From SLDF01 sp964537925 (lineage in GTDB: Bacteria; Bacteroidota; Bacteroidia; Chitinophagales; Saprospiraceae): a DNA stretch of 64,000 nt. Shown here in pieces: positions 24,983 through 33,212 of this stretch; position 1 is the first letter of the stretch; each line of letters starts with the position of its first letter. The translations under genes and the position numbers were made by a program. The stretch is from the NCBI GenBank assembly GCA_964537925.1, contig CAZICV010000003.1, forward strand, positions 124,001 through 188,000, given 5' to 3'. The notes beneath the pieces were generated by a model. That model was not told the origin of the DNA. It saw only the letters and a program-made list of their open reading frames with translations, and ran no database searches.

Positions 24983-25746
24983 GGACTATCGTGAAACCAT
25001 GTCGCAGACAGACTAAAAGCCCCCCAACTCTACTCCCGCTCTCTCCCAAACCCAGCTTTTTCGAGCAACTAGCTCCCGGGATTGCCGATTGCACCGGCAG
25101 TTCAGCAAATCCATGACCTCTCTCCTCCGCTACAACATATCGGCTTCATTGCCCTGCGCGGGCTGCGGTTCTTTTGTCTTGATGCAAAAGAACCAAAACA
25201 TCAAGGCTGGTTTTTGCCACCTGGTTTTCCGACGCATCGCGTGACCGCTACGCAGCTAAGCCGTTCGCCGCTCTGCAAAGCCGCAGCACATAAATACTGG
25301 CTACCCGACAGTACCATTCAGACAGGCTACACTCGGCAGCTCACTTCTGACGCTGCTGCTCCATATCTACCCGCCTGCACGCCGCTGCTGGAAAACTTAC
25401 AGCGGCAAAAACAGGCCGTTCCTACGCTCCCGGCTTGCTCAAACACAAAACACGGGCTCTCCCAACATCCGGCCTTTTTTTCGAGCGGTATGTTTTCAAG
25501 ACCCGTACACTCTGCGCGGGCTCCGTGCCAGCCGCGTCGAAGTGAGCCACCAGGGCCAACGAAATAACAGCGCGAAGAACAGCAACCATGCCCCTCCGGG
25601 ACACCACACTACCAACCGTGAGCGCTTCGCTGCGTGGCGTGGGCGGGGCGCAAGAAAACACCTGCAAGAAAAAAGAGCCTTATCCCGATTGGTTCGGGAC
25701 GCCACTTTGTGTCAAGACAAAGTGGCAAAACAGCCGTCCGCAGGAC
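24969..25746. repeat. Composite intergenic repeat, full inner element, right boundary lost
   Basis: Left boundary palindrome 24969-24982, left hairpin 25167-25194 (stem GGTTCTTTTG, loop TCTTGATG), core, right hairpin 25701-25726. The right stem is GCCACTTTG/CAAAGTGGC instead of CTACTTTG/CAAAGTAG, with both arms changed together. After GCCGTCCGCAGGACA the homology stops and no TATCTTAATAAGAT follows. The remaining bases to 25856 hold nothing recognisable. Confidence 0.82.
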
Positions 25747-25856
25747 AAACTACCTACAAGATACCGACTGCCAAGCGACGCGAACGAAGATAAGATAACA
25801 GGCTGCAGATCGGCCGACAAACCCTAATAGGAACATGCCATCACCCCAAAAATGAC

Positions 25857-26375
25857 CTAACGATGCTGATCGACCAGGATCATATTCCCGTCCAGGTCGG
25901 TCACTATAAGGCTGGCAGGCCCGGAACTGCTTTCGTCCGCTTCCGCTATGAAGGCAATACCCTTGCTCCTGAGCTGCCGCTGAATCTCCCTGACATCGTC
26001 AAACGGATCGACATTGCGGGCGTTTTCGTCCCAGCCCGGGTTGAAGGTCAGGATATTGCCTTCAAACATCCCGTGAAACAGCCCGATGAGGGCGTTCCCG
26101 TTTTTCATGATGAGATAATGCTGCTCCATGCTGCCGGCAAAGGCGACAAAGCCCAGGTGCTCATAAAATGCTTTTGAAGCCTCGAGGTCCTTGACGCTAA
26201 GGCTGACTGAAAATGCGCCCAGTTTCATATGGTCTTTTTTCTGTGTTTCCGTGTGATGCGCCGCCTTCCCGGCACCGGTAGAGCTTGCTGACGCTCCTGC
26301 ATACATAGGCCGGAAAGCGAATCCAAAGCAAAATGCCGCAGCAAGTCCCAAAACGATGAAAGCCCTCCTTTTCAT
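25857..26375 (-). CDS. VOC family protein with N-terminal export signal
   Basis: A 172-residue protein. It begins with two Arg and a hydrophobic stretch (MKRRAFIVLGLAAAFCFGFA) that looks like an export signal or membrane anchor, then a Ser/Ala/His-rich linker and a single VOC domain from about residue 52. The domain shows GAFSVSLSVKDLEASKAFYE, HYLIMKNGNALIGLFHGMFE, TFNPGWDENA and VTDLDGNMILVDQH, as in glyoxalase/bleomycin-resistance proteins. An exported VOC protein is unusual; the linker Met (HMKLGAFS) could be a cytosolic start giving a normal 123-residue VOC protein. It heads a cluster of one intact and two damaged VOC genes. Confidence 0.8.
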   Translation of the reverse strand: MKRRAFIVLGLAAAFCFGFAFRPMYAGASASSTGAGKAAHHTETQKKDHMKLGAFSVSLSVKDLEASKAFYEHLGFVAFAGSMEQHYLIMKNGNALIGLFHGMFEGNILTFNPGWDENARNVDPFDDVREIQRQLRSKGIAFIAEADESSSGPASLIVTDLDGNMILVDQHR

Positions 26376-26435
26376 TGCTATTGTGTTTTGATCTTTACCC
26401 TATCGTTGTTCCGTACCTGCTGTTTCCGCCTTTCG

Positions 26436-26793
26436 CTATACGCTTTGCCCGAAGGTCAGCAGGTTGTTATCCGGATCCAGCATCGAAAACTCCTTTTGTC
26501 CCCAGGGCTTGACTTGCAGATGCCCTGCGGGGTGTATCCCTGCTCCGCTGTCCAGCATCGATTGGTACAATCGATAGATGTCGTCTGTCCGGATATAAAC
26601 CTGCCCGTAATTTTCTTTGGGGTCCAATTCCGTGAACGCAAAGAAATGGATCTGTATGTTCTCCTTCTCCACCATCAGGAATCCACCGTAGTCGGCGCGT
26701 CCCAGCTTCCCGGAAACCCAGCTTGTCCAGGTAGAATGCCCTCGTAGCGGCTTTGTTCCGCATCGGCAATTTTGGATGTATGGCTGTCAGCAT
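26436..26793 (-). pseudogene. VOC family gene broken by a one-base frameshift
   Basis: The N-terminal half (MLTAIHPKLPMRNKAATRAF, YLDKLGFRE) reads from the ATG at 26793; the C-terminal half (FLMVEKENIQIHFFAFTELD, WGQKEFSMLDPDNNLLTFGQ) reads in another frame to the stop at 26436. The intact paralogue at 4543-4908 shows how they should join. In the transcript, GGAAGCTGGGACG should be GGAACTGGGACG, so one extra G (base 26706 on the plus strand) breaks the frame. Either the gene is dead or this is a sequencing error; the C-terminal part alone lacks half the domain. Confidence 0.8.
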
Positions 26794-26893
26794 AGTACGT
26801 TCCGTTGCTGTAAATCCACACCTGTTTTCCGGACTATCGGCCGCCATCCCGCCTGCCCTGCCGTAAAACGTTACCCGAGCCCGGCATTCGAGA

Positions 26894-27294
26894 TCAATAC
26901 CCGTTATTCAATTGGGTCCCGACCGACCACATATTGCCTGCAAAGTCCCTGAAAGTCGCCCGCCTGTCGGGGTCGCCCGCCCGCTCTGTCGGTCGCTCTA
27001 TGATCTCACACCCCGCGTCGATGGCTTTTTGGAATACTTCGTCGACGTCGGGGACATAGACGTACATGACGATCGGCACAGGCGGGTATTTGTCCGACGC
27101 ATCGCCCAGCATGACGACCGAGTCGTCGATCCGGATCTCGGCGTGCATGACGGAGCCGTCGGGCATATCGTAACGCCTGAGCACTTCTGCGTCAAAGATC
27201 GCTTTCATCTCAGGTCAATAAATTGCTCAGCTCCTGCGACGATGAAGTAAGGCGAAACGGGATTCTATCCTGCCGGTTTGAATGGTTGATCCAT
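26894..27294 (-). pseudogene. PhnB-like VOC gene with nonsense codon and frameshift
   Basis: The open part from 27208 (MKAIFDAEVLRRYDMPDGSV, MHAEIRIDDSVVMLGDASD, then FRDFAGNMWSVGTQ) is a PhnB/COG2764-type VOC protein lacking its first strand and helix. Those residues are present upstream: from ATG 27294 the frame reads MDQPFKPAG, a TAG stop (27265-27267), then NPVSPYFIVAGAEQFIDL, after which a shift of two bases at about 27210-27214 is needed to enter MKAIFDAEV. Two independent lesions make sequencing error unlikely. A shortened 104-residue protein could still be made, but it would lack part of the fold. Confidence 0.8.
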
Positions 27295-27521
27295 ATCCTT
27301 TCTTGTTTGATCTCTCCTGGTCCAATGACCGCCGATGCGCTGGTATGCGCAGCTGCGTTTTGATCATACAATATATCGTATTTTCTCCTGACGCCGCATC
27401 CCGCCGATACATATAAGCTGCACTATGACTTAGGCTTCATTTCCTTCCGGAAACACTGAAAACTTATTAGTACGGCTGGCTCTGCCTGGATTTCGGCCTG
27501 CCAACTTTAGGCACCTGAATA

Positions 27522-28481
27522 TTAGCTCATTATGAAAGGTATATTCCCTTGATTTACAGGTATAGAAACTCTAATCGAATACATAGCATTAAGAACAGCG
27601 TCTCTTTGGGGGGCAATGTTTTTTTCATAAAAACTTGTACTACAAGCCCAAGTTTCAATCCACTCTATCAGAATATTGTTTACAAAGTTGACGTTTAGTT
27701 CAGCTAAATTCATCTCTTCAAGAAAGTGGGTGAACGCCTGTTGGTGTTCCTTAAGATACCCAACGATCAAAATCAGTTCGTTATTTCTAGGGAATACAGT
27801 GAACAACACGTATGGAAGCACATAATCTCTTTGGTATGGCGTTAAACCAATATTCTCTGGCAGATGCCCCGCCACATTATCCATACTAAAAACTGAAGAT
27901 GTCACTAACTCTCTATAAGGTAGAGATTTTACAATAAATTCGAAATGCCTTATATCATTCATTAAGGTGTCTTCAATTTTCATTTTATAAGCCTCAAGGT
28001 CTTTGATCCCTAAACTCTGTAAGAAGAGATGATGCTTGTAATGCGTTCTAGTTTCCTCATATAAATTTGTTTCGCTACTTAAGAACTTGCTAGTCCATTC
28101 GTAAATAGAAAGTTTTTTCCTTAGCTCATGGCAAACAGCCCTATAGTTTAGGAGCATTAAGTGTTTGTAATCGTTTAAGTTAATGGGGTGCTTTTCTATT
28201 TCAGCGAATACTAATTGATCATGAAAGGCACAAAAGCCTTGAAATGTAAGGATGCTTTTTGCCCCCTGTCTGAAGAAATACGGAGCTTTTCCTGCGTATG
28301 TTTCGGGGCCACTTGGTTTGTACAACTTACCTTCGACGTCAGCAATTGGTGCTAAAAAATTGCTTCGCTGGATCAAGTGAGAATCAATCGTTGGTTGCCC
28401 GCAATTTGGAATCATGCATATTTTTTCTGAATTCAGAACTTGTTTTTTATAGGTGTTTAAGGCCGAAATTTGCTTAGACAT
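27522..28481 (-). CDS. Hypothetical protein with N-terminal HNH-like zinc motif
   Basis: A 319-residue protein of A+T-rich composition. Near the N-terminus are Cys22 and Cys27 (ICMIPNCGQPTIDSHLIQRS), His35 directly after Ser, and a second half-site Cys84/His87 in FQGFCAFHDQLVF. This spacing resembles a treble-clef HNH-like zinc site, though a full HNH catalytic His-Asn pair is not evident. The remaining 230 residues are mostly helical (KHLMLLNYRAVCHELRKKL, FTHFLEEMNLAELNVNFV). Proteins with this outline occur in accessory and defence islands; no function is established that I can name. It stands alone between the decayed VOC genes and a repeat fragment. Confidence 0.65.
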   Translation of the reverse strand: MSKQISALNTYKKQVLNSEKICMIPNCGQPTIDSHLIQRSNFLAPIADVEGKLYKPSGPETYAGKAPYFFRQGAKSILTFQGFCAFHDQLVFAEIEKHPINLNDYKHLMLLNYRAVCHELRKKLSIYEWTSKFLSSETNLYEETRTHYKHHLFLQSLGIKDLEAYKMKIEDTLMNDIRHFEFIVKSLPYRELVTSSVFSMDNVAGHLPENIGLTPYQRDYVLPYVLFTVFPRNNELILIVGYLKEHQQAFTHFLEEMNLAELNVNFVNNILIEWIETWACSTSFYEKNIAPQRDAVLNAMYSIRVSIPVNQGNIPFIMS

Positions 28482-28649
28482 ATTGCGGTAAATTTTATTT
28501 TGAAACTCATTGTTAAATAGAAAACCTGCCTATTTGAGTGCAAATTTGCCTCATAAAGCAAAATAATACTGATTGCTAATTGAACATAGCTGTCATATCG
28601 GTATCAATAGGACTTTTTTCTTTTACAGCGAGAAAATATAGCTTTGATC

Positions 28650-28813
28650 TCGATTGGTTCGGGACACCGCTTTGTGTCAATACAAAGTGGCAAAAGCCGT
28701 CCGCAGGACATGCTCATAACACCCCTCCCCGAAGTCGGACTAAACGAACGAAGGTAACAACAAGCCCGGCTTCCCCTTGCATACCTCATAAAAACGCCGT
28801 ATCTTAATAAGAT
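28650..28813. repeat. Composite intergenic repeat, right-end remnant
   Basis: Contains GATTGGTTCGGGACACCGC as in the copy ending at 25746, a right hairpin at 28667-28690 (CCGCTTTG/CAAAGTGG with one G-U pair, loop TGTCAATA), GCCGTCCGCAGGACA and a boundary palindrome at 28800-28813. The remaining bases of the 28482-28857 gap are plain spacer. Confidence 0.7.
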
Positions 28814-28857
28814 AGACCATACTGAAACGCCATCGTGCATAGCGGCTGCAACCCTCC

Positions 28858-29838
28858 CTACGAGTGCTTCAGCCGCGTCGCATACGTCTCCGGCTTGACA
28901 AAACCCGGCACCGTCCTGGAATCAGACGGCAAAAACTGGTAAGGCGTGATCTGGCGGGTCCAGTCAAAAGTCGTCTTCTCCTGGTAGCGTCTGCGGTAGT
29001 CGATCGGCGTACAGTCCCGGTACTTCTTGAACAACCGGTTGAAATTGGCCAGGTTGTTGAAGCCCGCATCGAAGCAGATCTGGCCTACCGTCACATCCGT
29101 ATCCAGCAGCAACTTGCAGGCATAGCCGATGCGCGTGTCGATCAGGAACTGTGTGAAACTCTTGTTCGTGTACTTGCGGAAAAAATGGCCGAAGGCCGAC
29201 TCGCTCATATTGAGCACCTCCGCCACATCGCCGATCTTCAGGTTGCGGTTGCTGAAATGCTTCAGGATATAATTATACGCGACCTGTATGCGCTTGCTCT
29301 CCGACTTCACTACCGCCGGGTCAAAGCCCTCGCTCGCGAGGTAGACAAACTCCGTCGACTCGGACAGCACGTCCAGCAGCCCGAAAAACTCGATGATCCG
29401 GCTGAATCCCGTCGCCCGCGTCATGCTGATGAGCCGCTTGCGCACATCCTCGAATGTCTGCCCGTAGAAACGTATGCCGCGCGACGAGGCCTGCAGCAGC
29501 TTCCTGATCTTGTAGAAATTGTCCTTCTGCAGCAGGCGGGAATCGAAGAGATCGGCGCCAAACTGCAGCGTGATCACCCGGTAAGGCCGCTTCTTGTGCT
29601 GCGGGCGCTCCGTACCGTCCCACTTGTGCATGAGGTAAGGTCCCAGCAGCACCAGGTCATTGTCGTGGTAGCGCTCGGTCGAGTCGCCGACGATCCGCGT
29701 ACCCGATATACCCAGCACCAGGTTGAGCTCTATCTCCGGGTGATTATGGATCGGGTAGTCGAATCCGTTGTTGACAGAATCCAGTATCACATAGACATCT
29801 GATTCTGTGAGCGGTGTAATTTCGCGATATATCTGCAT
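28858..29838 (-). CDS. AraC family transcriptional regulator of the glycan utilization locus
   Basis: A 326-residue AraC-type regulator. Residues 15-100 form a cupin-like ligand-binding domain (YPIHNHPEIELNLVLGISGT, NDLVLLGPYLMHKWDG). Residues 190-290 hold the double HTH: YNYILKHFSNRNLKIGDVAE, LNMSESAFGHFFRKYTNKSF, then YACKLLLDTDVTVGQICFDA, GFNNLANFNRLFKKYRDCTP. The C-terminal 35 residues extend past the domain. It is divergent from the SusC gene with 229 bases between starts, the classic position for a regulator of a polysaccharide utilization locus. The presumed inducer is a glycan fragment handled by the locus. Confidence 0.9.
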   Translation of the reverse strand: MQIYREITPLTESDVYVILDSVNNGFDYPIHNHPEIELNLVLGISGTRIVGDSTERYHDNDLVLLGPYLMHKWDGTERPQHKKRPYRVITLQFGADLFDSRLLQKDNFYKIRKLLQASSRGIRFYGQTFEDVRKRLISMTRATGFSRIIEFFGLLDVLSESTEFVYLASEGFDPAVVKSESKRIQVAYNYILKHFSNRNLKIGDVAEVLNMSESAFGHFFRKYTNKSFTQFLIDTRIGYACKLLLDTDVTVGQICFDAGFNNLANFNRLFKKYRDCTPIDYRRRYQEKTTFDWTRQITPYQFLPSDSRTVPGFVKPETYATRLKHS

Positions 29839-29885
29839 GTTAAAATATCCTTTCGCAGACCCGCCGGGCCAAAATATCTTCTTCG

Positions 29886-29918
29886 CAAAAGTACCAACAT
29901 TTTACTTTATAATACCAA
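29886..29918 (-). promoter_or_regulatory. Promoter for the AraC regulator gene
   Basis: On the minus strand TACTTTTG (29893-29886) matches TAnnTTTG, with a TTG at 29918-29916 about 22 bases upstream. This gives a leader of roughly 40 bases before the start at 29838. It interlocks with the SusC promoter. Confidence 0.5.
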
Positions 29919-29919
29919 C

Positions 29920-29946
29920 TTGTTGCCCCGCCGCTAGGTACATTTG
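29920..29946 (+). promoter_or_regulatory. Promoter for the SusC/SusD operon
   Basis: TACATTTG (29939-29946) is an exact TAnnTTTG box, with TTG at 29920-29922 and again at 29923-29925 in -33 position. The start of susC at 30068 leaves a leader of about 115 bases, long enough for post-transcriptional control. Confidence 0.55.
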
Positions 29947-30067
29947 TCTTTAGAGATCATTCTACCCCAACCATATCCGATGCGCACGCCCGTACTCTGC
30001 AAAGAGTACAGCTTTGCTTTGTGATGTACTGTTCAGAAAAGAGAAAAATCTTCAAATCAAGTTGTTT

Positions 30068-33000
30068 ATGAACACATTGTCTACCGTATGGAATCGTCCT
30101 GTATCGCCGGTCGCACTGCTGTCGCTGATGCTCGCCCTGCTCCTGCCGGCCGCATACAGCCATGCACAGACCAACCGGATCACGGGGATCGTCCTGTCTT
30201 CCGAGGACCGCGAGCCGATGATCGGGGTCAGCATCCTGCTGGTAGGGACCGACCAGGGCACCATGACCGATGTAGACGGCAGTTTTGAGCTGCAGGCCGG
30301 ACCGGACGCACGCCTGGAGCTCAGCTATATCGGCTTTGAGACGATGGTAGTCGATGTGAAGGGACGTACCGCCCTCACCATCTTCATGGAGACCAGCAGC
30401 AAGATGCTGGAGGACGTCATCATCACGGGTTACAAGCGTGAATTTAAGTCCAATATCAGTGGCGCTATCTCCTCCGTCAAGGCGGAGAATATAGAACGGC
30501 TTCCCGTACTCGGGGTAGACCAGGCGCTGCAGGGCCAGATACCCGGCATACAGATCACACAGGCTACAGGTGCACCGGGCGACGATATCGCCGTACGTAT
30601 CCGGGGAGCAAATACACTGGGCTACAACAACCCGCTATTCATCATAGACGGTATGCCGGCTACCGGCAACATCAATATGTTCTCGACGAACGATATCGAG
30701 TCCATCGAAGTGCTCAAGGATGGTGCAGCCGCCGCTATCTACGGATCGAGGGCAGGCAACGGGGTGATCCTGATCACCACCAAAAAAGGAAAATCGGGCC
30801 GTCCACGGCTCAGCTACGACGGGTACATGGGCTTCCAGGAAGCCTACAAGCTGCCCGAACTGCTCAACTCCCGCGAATACCTGACCATACGCAACGAGGC
30901 GATCAACAACTCCAATGCACTGCGTGATCCGCGCAGGCTGCTGGACACCTTTGACCTGGCCATGCTGGACACCCTGGCGGACGTCAACTGGCTCAACCAG
31001 GTCTTTCGCACTGCTCCCATCCAGCGGCATACGCTCAGCGCGTCGGGTGGTGGTGAAAACGGCAGCTACTTCATCATGGGCGAGTACATGAACCAGGAAG
31101 GCATCTTCACCGGGCAGGGATTTGACAAATACTCGTTGCGCATCAACGGCCAGGTAGGCAACAAGCGCATCAAGATCGGCAACAACCTGTCCTTCTCCTA
31201 TACCGACCGCAAGGTCATCGGCAGCTCCGGCGACGGTGCGGGACCGGGCAATGAGCTCAATGCGCTCCGCTATGCGCTGATCGCCGCACCTGTGTTCCCC
31301 ATCAGGTATGCCGACGGCAGCTATATCAGGACCTCCACGGAACTGGGCGATCCCTTTCTCTACGGCGACGGCAACGCCAACCCGCTAGCGCTCATAGATG
31401 CGACCGACTGGACGGAGAAGCGTTCGCGCATATTCGGCAGCGTATACCTCGACCTGGAGATATTCAAAGGCCTGCACGCCCGGACCAACCTGGGCGGTGA
31501 CTTCCTCTTCAGCCAGTCCAAGCTCTTCAAGGAGCGGCTCTCCGCAGCCATCTACGATCCTACTTCCCTGTCGGAAGGCCGTACATTCGAGCGCAACCTG
31601 GTCTGGAACAATGTACTTGACTTCAGGCACAATGTCGGCAAACACGGTATATCCGCCCTGGCAGGTATGGAAGCCATACAGAACCACGCCGACTACCTCG
31701 GCGCTTCGGCCAATAATTTCTTCCGCTCGGACCGTCTCTTCAGGTACATAGACAATAGTGTAGCCGAGGAGCTCAGTAATGTCGGCGTATCGGGCATTGC
31801 TACCGAATGGGCCCTGCTCTCCTACTTCGGGCAGGTAGGCTATACATTCGGCGACCGCTATGTCATCAATGCAGCTATCCGTCGCGACGGATCATCCCGC
31901 TTTGGCCGGGACAACAGGTACGGTAATTTCCCCTCCGTATCCGTGGCGTGGAACCTCTCCAACGAGTCCTTTTTCCGCAGCCTGGAGTTCATCTCGCACA
32001 TGAAGCTGCGGGCCAGCTGGGGCCAGATGGGCAACCAGGAGATCGGCATCTACCCGTACAGCTCACTGATCAGCACCGGCAACCGCGTGTACTCCTTCGG
32101 CGACCAGGTCGTGACCGGCGCCAAAGTGGTGGAGACAGGCAATGCCAACGTGCGCTGGGAGACCACTTCACAGGTGGATATCGGGCTGGAGCTGAGTATC
32201 TTCAAGGACCGGCTCTCCTTCGTGGCAGACTGGTACCGCAAGCGCACTTCGGATATCCTTGTACGTGTACCCGTACCACAGGCCGGGGGATCGCAAAACC
32301 CACCCTTCGTCAATGCCGGCGAGGTAGAGAACAAGGGCTGGGACCTGGCCCTGATCTACAAGAATGCACACCGCGACTTCCGCTACAGTGTCAGCGCCAA
32401 TCTCTCCACCGTGAACAACCGGGTACTCTACCTGGCAGACAGCGAGCCGATCCTCGGAGGATTCGGTCTCTCCGACGGGCCGATCACACGTACAGAAGCA
32501 GGCTACCCGATCGGGTCCTTTTACCTCTATAAGATGGAAGGCATCTTCCAGAGCCAGGCGGAGATCGACGCCAGCCCCTTCCAGAGCGCAGATACACGCC
32601 CCGGCGACATCAGGTTTGCCGATATCAACGGCGACGGCATCATCGACGACAAGGACCGCGCACACCTGGGCAGCCCGTTCCCGGACTTCATCTACGGCCT
32701 CAACGCCAACTTCTCCTACAAGAACTTTGACCTCTCCCTGCTCGCTCAGGGCGTGCAGGGCAACGATATCTATTTCCTGTATGGCAACTTTGCCCACGAA
32801 GTGCAGCTCCGGGGCTTCAACTCATACCAGGACATCCTCAACAGGTGGACGCCGGAAAACACCAATACGGATATACCACGTGTGAGCGTGGACGACCGCA
32901 ACGGCAACCGCCGCATCTCCACGCGCTTCCTGGCGGATGGCTCCTATATGCGCCTGCGCAACATCACGCTGGGGTACAACTTCAAAGACCTGATCCGCAC

Positions 33001-33205
33001 AGACGCGATCCAGGGGCTGCGCGTGTACCTGACCGTACAGAATGCATTCACATTCACCCGCTATCCCGGGCTGGACCCGGAGATACAGGCCAACACGAAC
33101 GATACCAGGGGCTACAACGTCTCTTCCGACCTGGCGGTCGGTATAGACTGGGGCACCGTACCCGCCCCGAGAACTTTCATCGCCGGCCTCAGGTTGGACT
33201 TCTAA
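30068..33205 (+). CDS. susC: SusC/RagA-type TonB-dependent outer-membrane transporter
   Basis: The start is placed at the ATG at 30068, where the signal peptide begins (ALLSLMLALLLPAAYSHAQ). The 1045-residue product has a carboxypeptidase-D-like beta-sandwich (RITGIVLSSEDREPMIGVSI, GTMTDVDGSFEL). A plug follows (ALQGQIPGIQITQATGAPGD, VRIRGANTLGYNNPLFIIDG, AAAAIYGSRAGNGVILITTK), then a 22-strand barrel ending RTFIAGLRLDF. It imports glycan oligomers captured by the SusD lipoprotein next door, using TonB energy. The typical late motif DIRFADINGDGIIDDKDR is present. It is the first gene of the locus operon; SusD follows after 7 bases. No sigma/anti-sigma-linked N-terminal signalling domain is seen, in agreement with control by the AraC gene. 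Confidence 0.95.
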   Translation: MNTLSTVWNRPVSPVALLSLMLALLLPAAYSHAQTNRITGIVLSSEDREPMIGVSILLVGTDQGTMTDVDGSFELQAGPDARLELSYIGFETMVVDVKGRTALTIFMETSSKMLEDVIITGYKREFKSNISGAISSVKAENIERLPVLGVDQALQGQIPGIQITQATGAPGDDIAVRIRGANTLGYNNPLFIIDGMPATGNINMFSTNDIESIEVLKDGAAAAIYGSRAGNGVILITTKKGKSGRPRLSYDGYMGFQEAYKLPELLNSREYLTIRNEAINNSNALRDPRRLLDTFDLAMLDTLADVNWLNQVFRTAPIQRHTLSASGGGENGSYFIMGEYMNQEGIFTGQGFDKYSLRINGQVGNKRIKIGNNLSFSYTDRKVIGSSGDGAGPGNELNALRYALIAAPVFPIRYADGSYIRTSTELGDPFLYGDGNANPLALIDATDWTEKRSRIFGSVYLDLEIFKGLHARTNLGGDFLFSQSKLFKERLSAAIYDPTSLSEGRTFERNLVWNNVLDFRHNVGKHGISALAGMEAIQNHADYLGASANNFFRSDRLFRYIDNSVAEELSNVGVSGIATEWALLSYFGQVGYTFGDRYVINAAIRRDGSSRFGRDNRYGNFPSVSVAWNLSNESFFRSLEFISHMKLRASWGQMGNQEIGIYPYSSLISTGNRVYSFGDQVVTGAKVVETGNANVRWETTSQVDIGLELSIFKDRLSFVADWYRKRTSDILVRVPVPQAGGSQNPPFVNAGEVENKGWDLALIYKNAHRDFRYSVSANLSTVNNRVLYLADSEPILGGFGLSDGPITRTEAGYPIGSFYLYKMEGIFQSQAEIDASPFQSADTRPGDIRFADINGDGIIDDKDRAHLGSPFPDFIYGLNANFSYKNFDLSLLAQGVQGNDIYFLYGNFAHEVQLRGFNSYQDILNRWTPENTNTDIPRVSVDDRNGNRRISTRFLADGSYMRLRNITLGYNFKDLIRTDAIQGLRVYLTVQNAFTFTRYPGLDPEIQANTNDTRGYNVSSDLAVGIDWGTVPAPRTFIAGLRLDF

Positions 33206-33212
33206 CTGATCT

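Noticed and set aside
5085..25746. Repeat units considered as a CRISPR array
   Set aside because: Repeats are hundreds of bases long and spaced by genes, with no short direct repeats separated by unique spacers and no cas genes.
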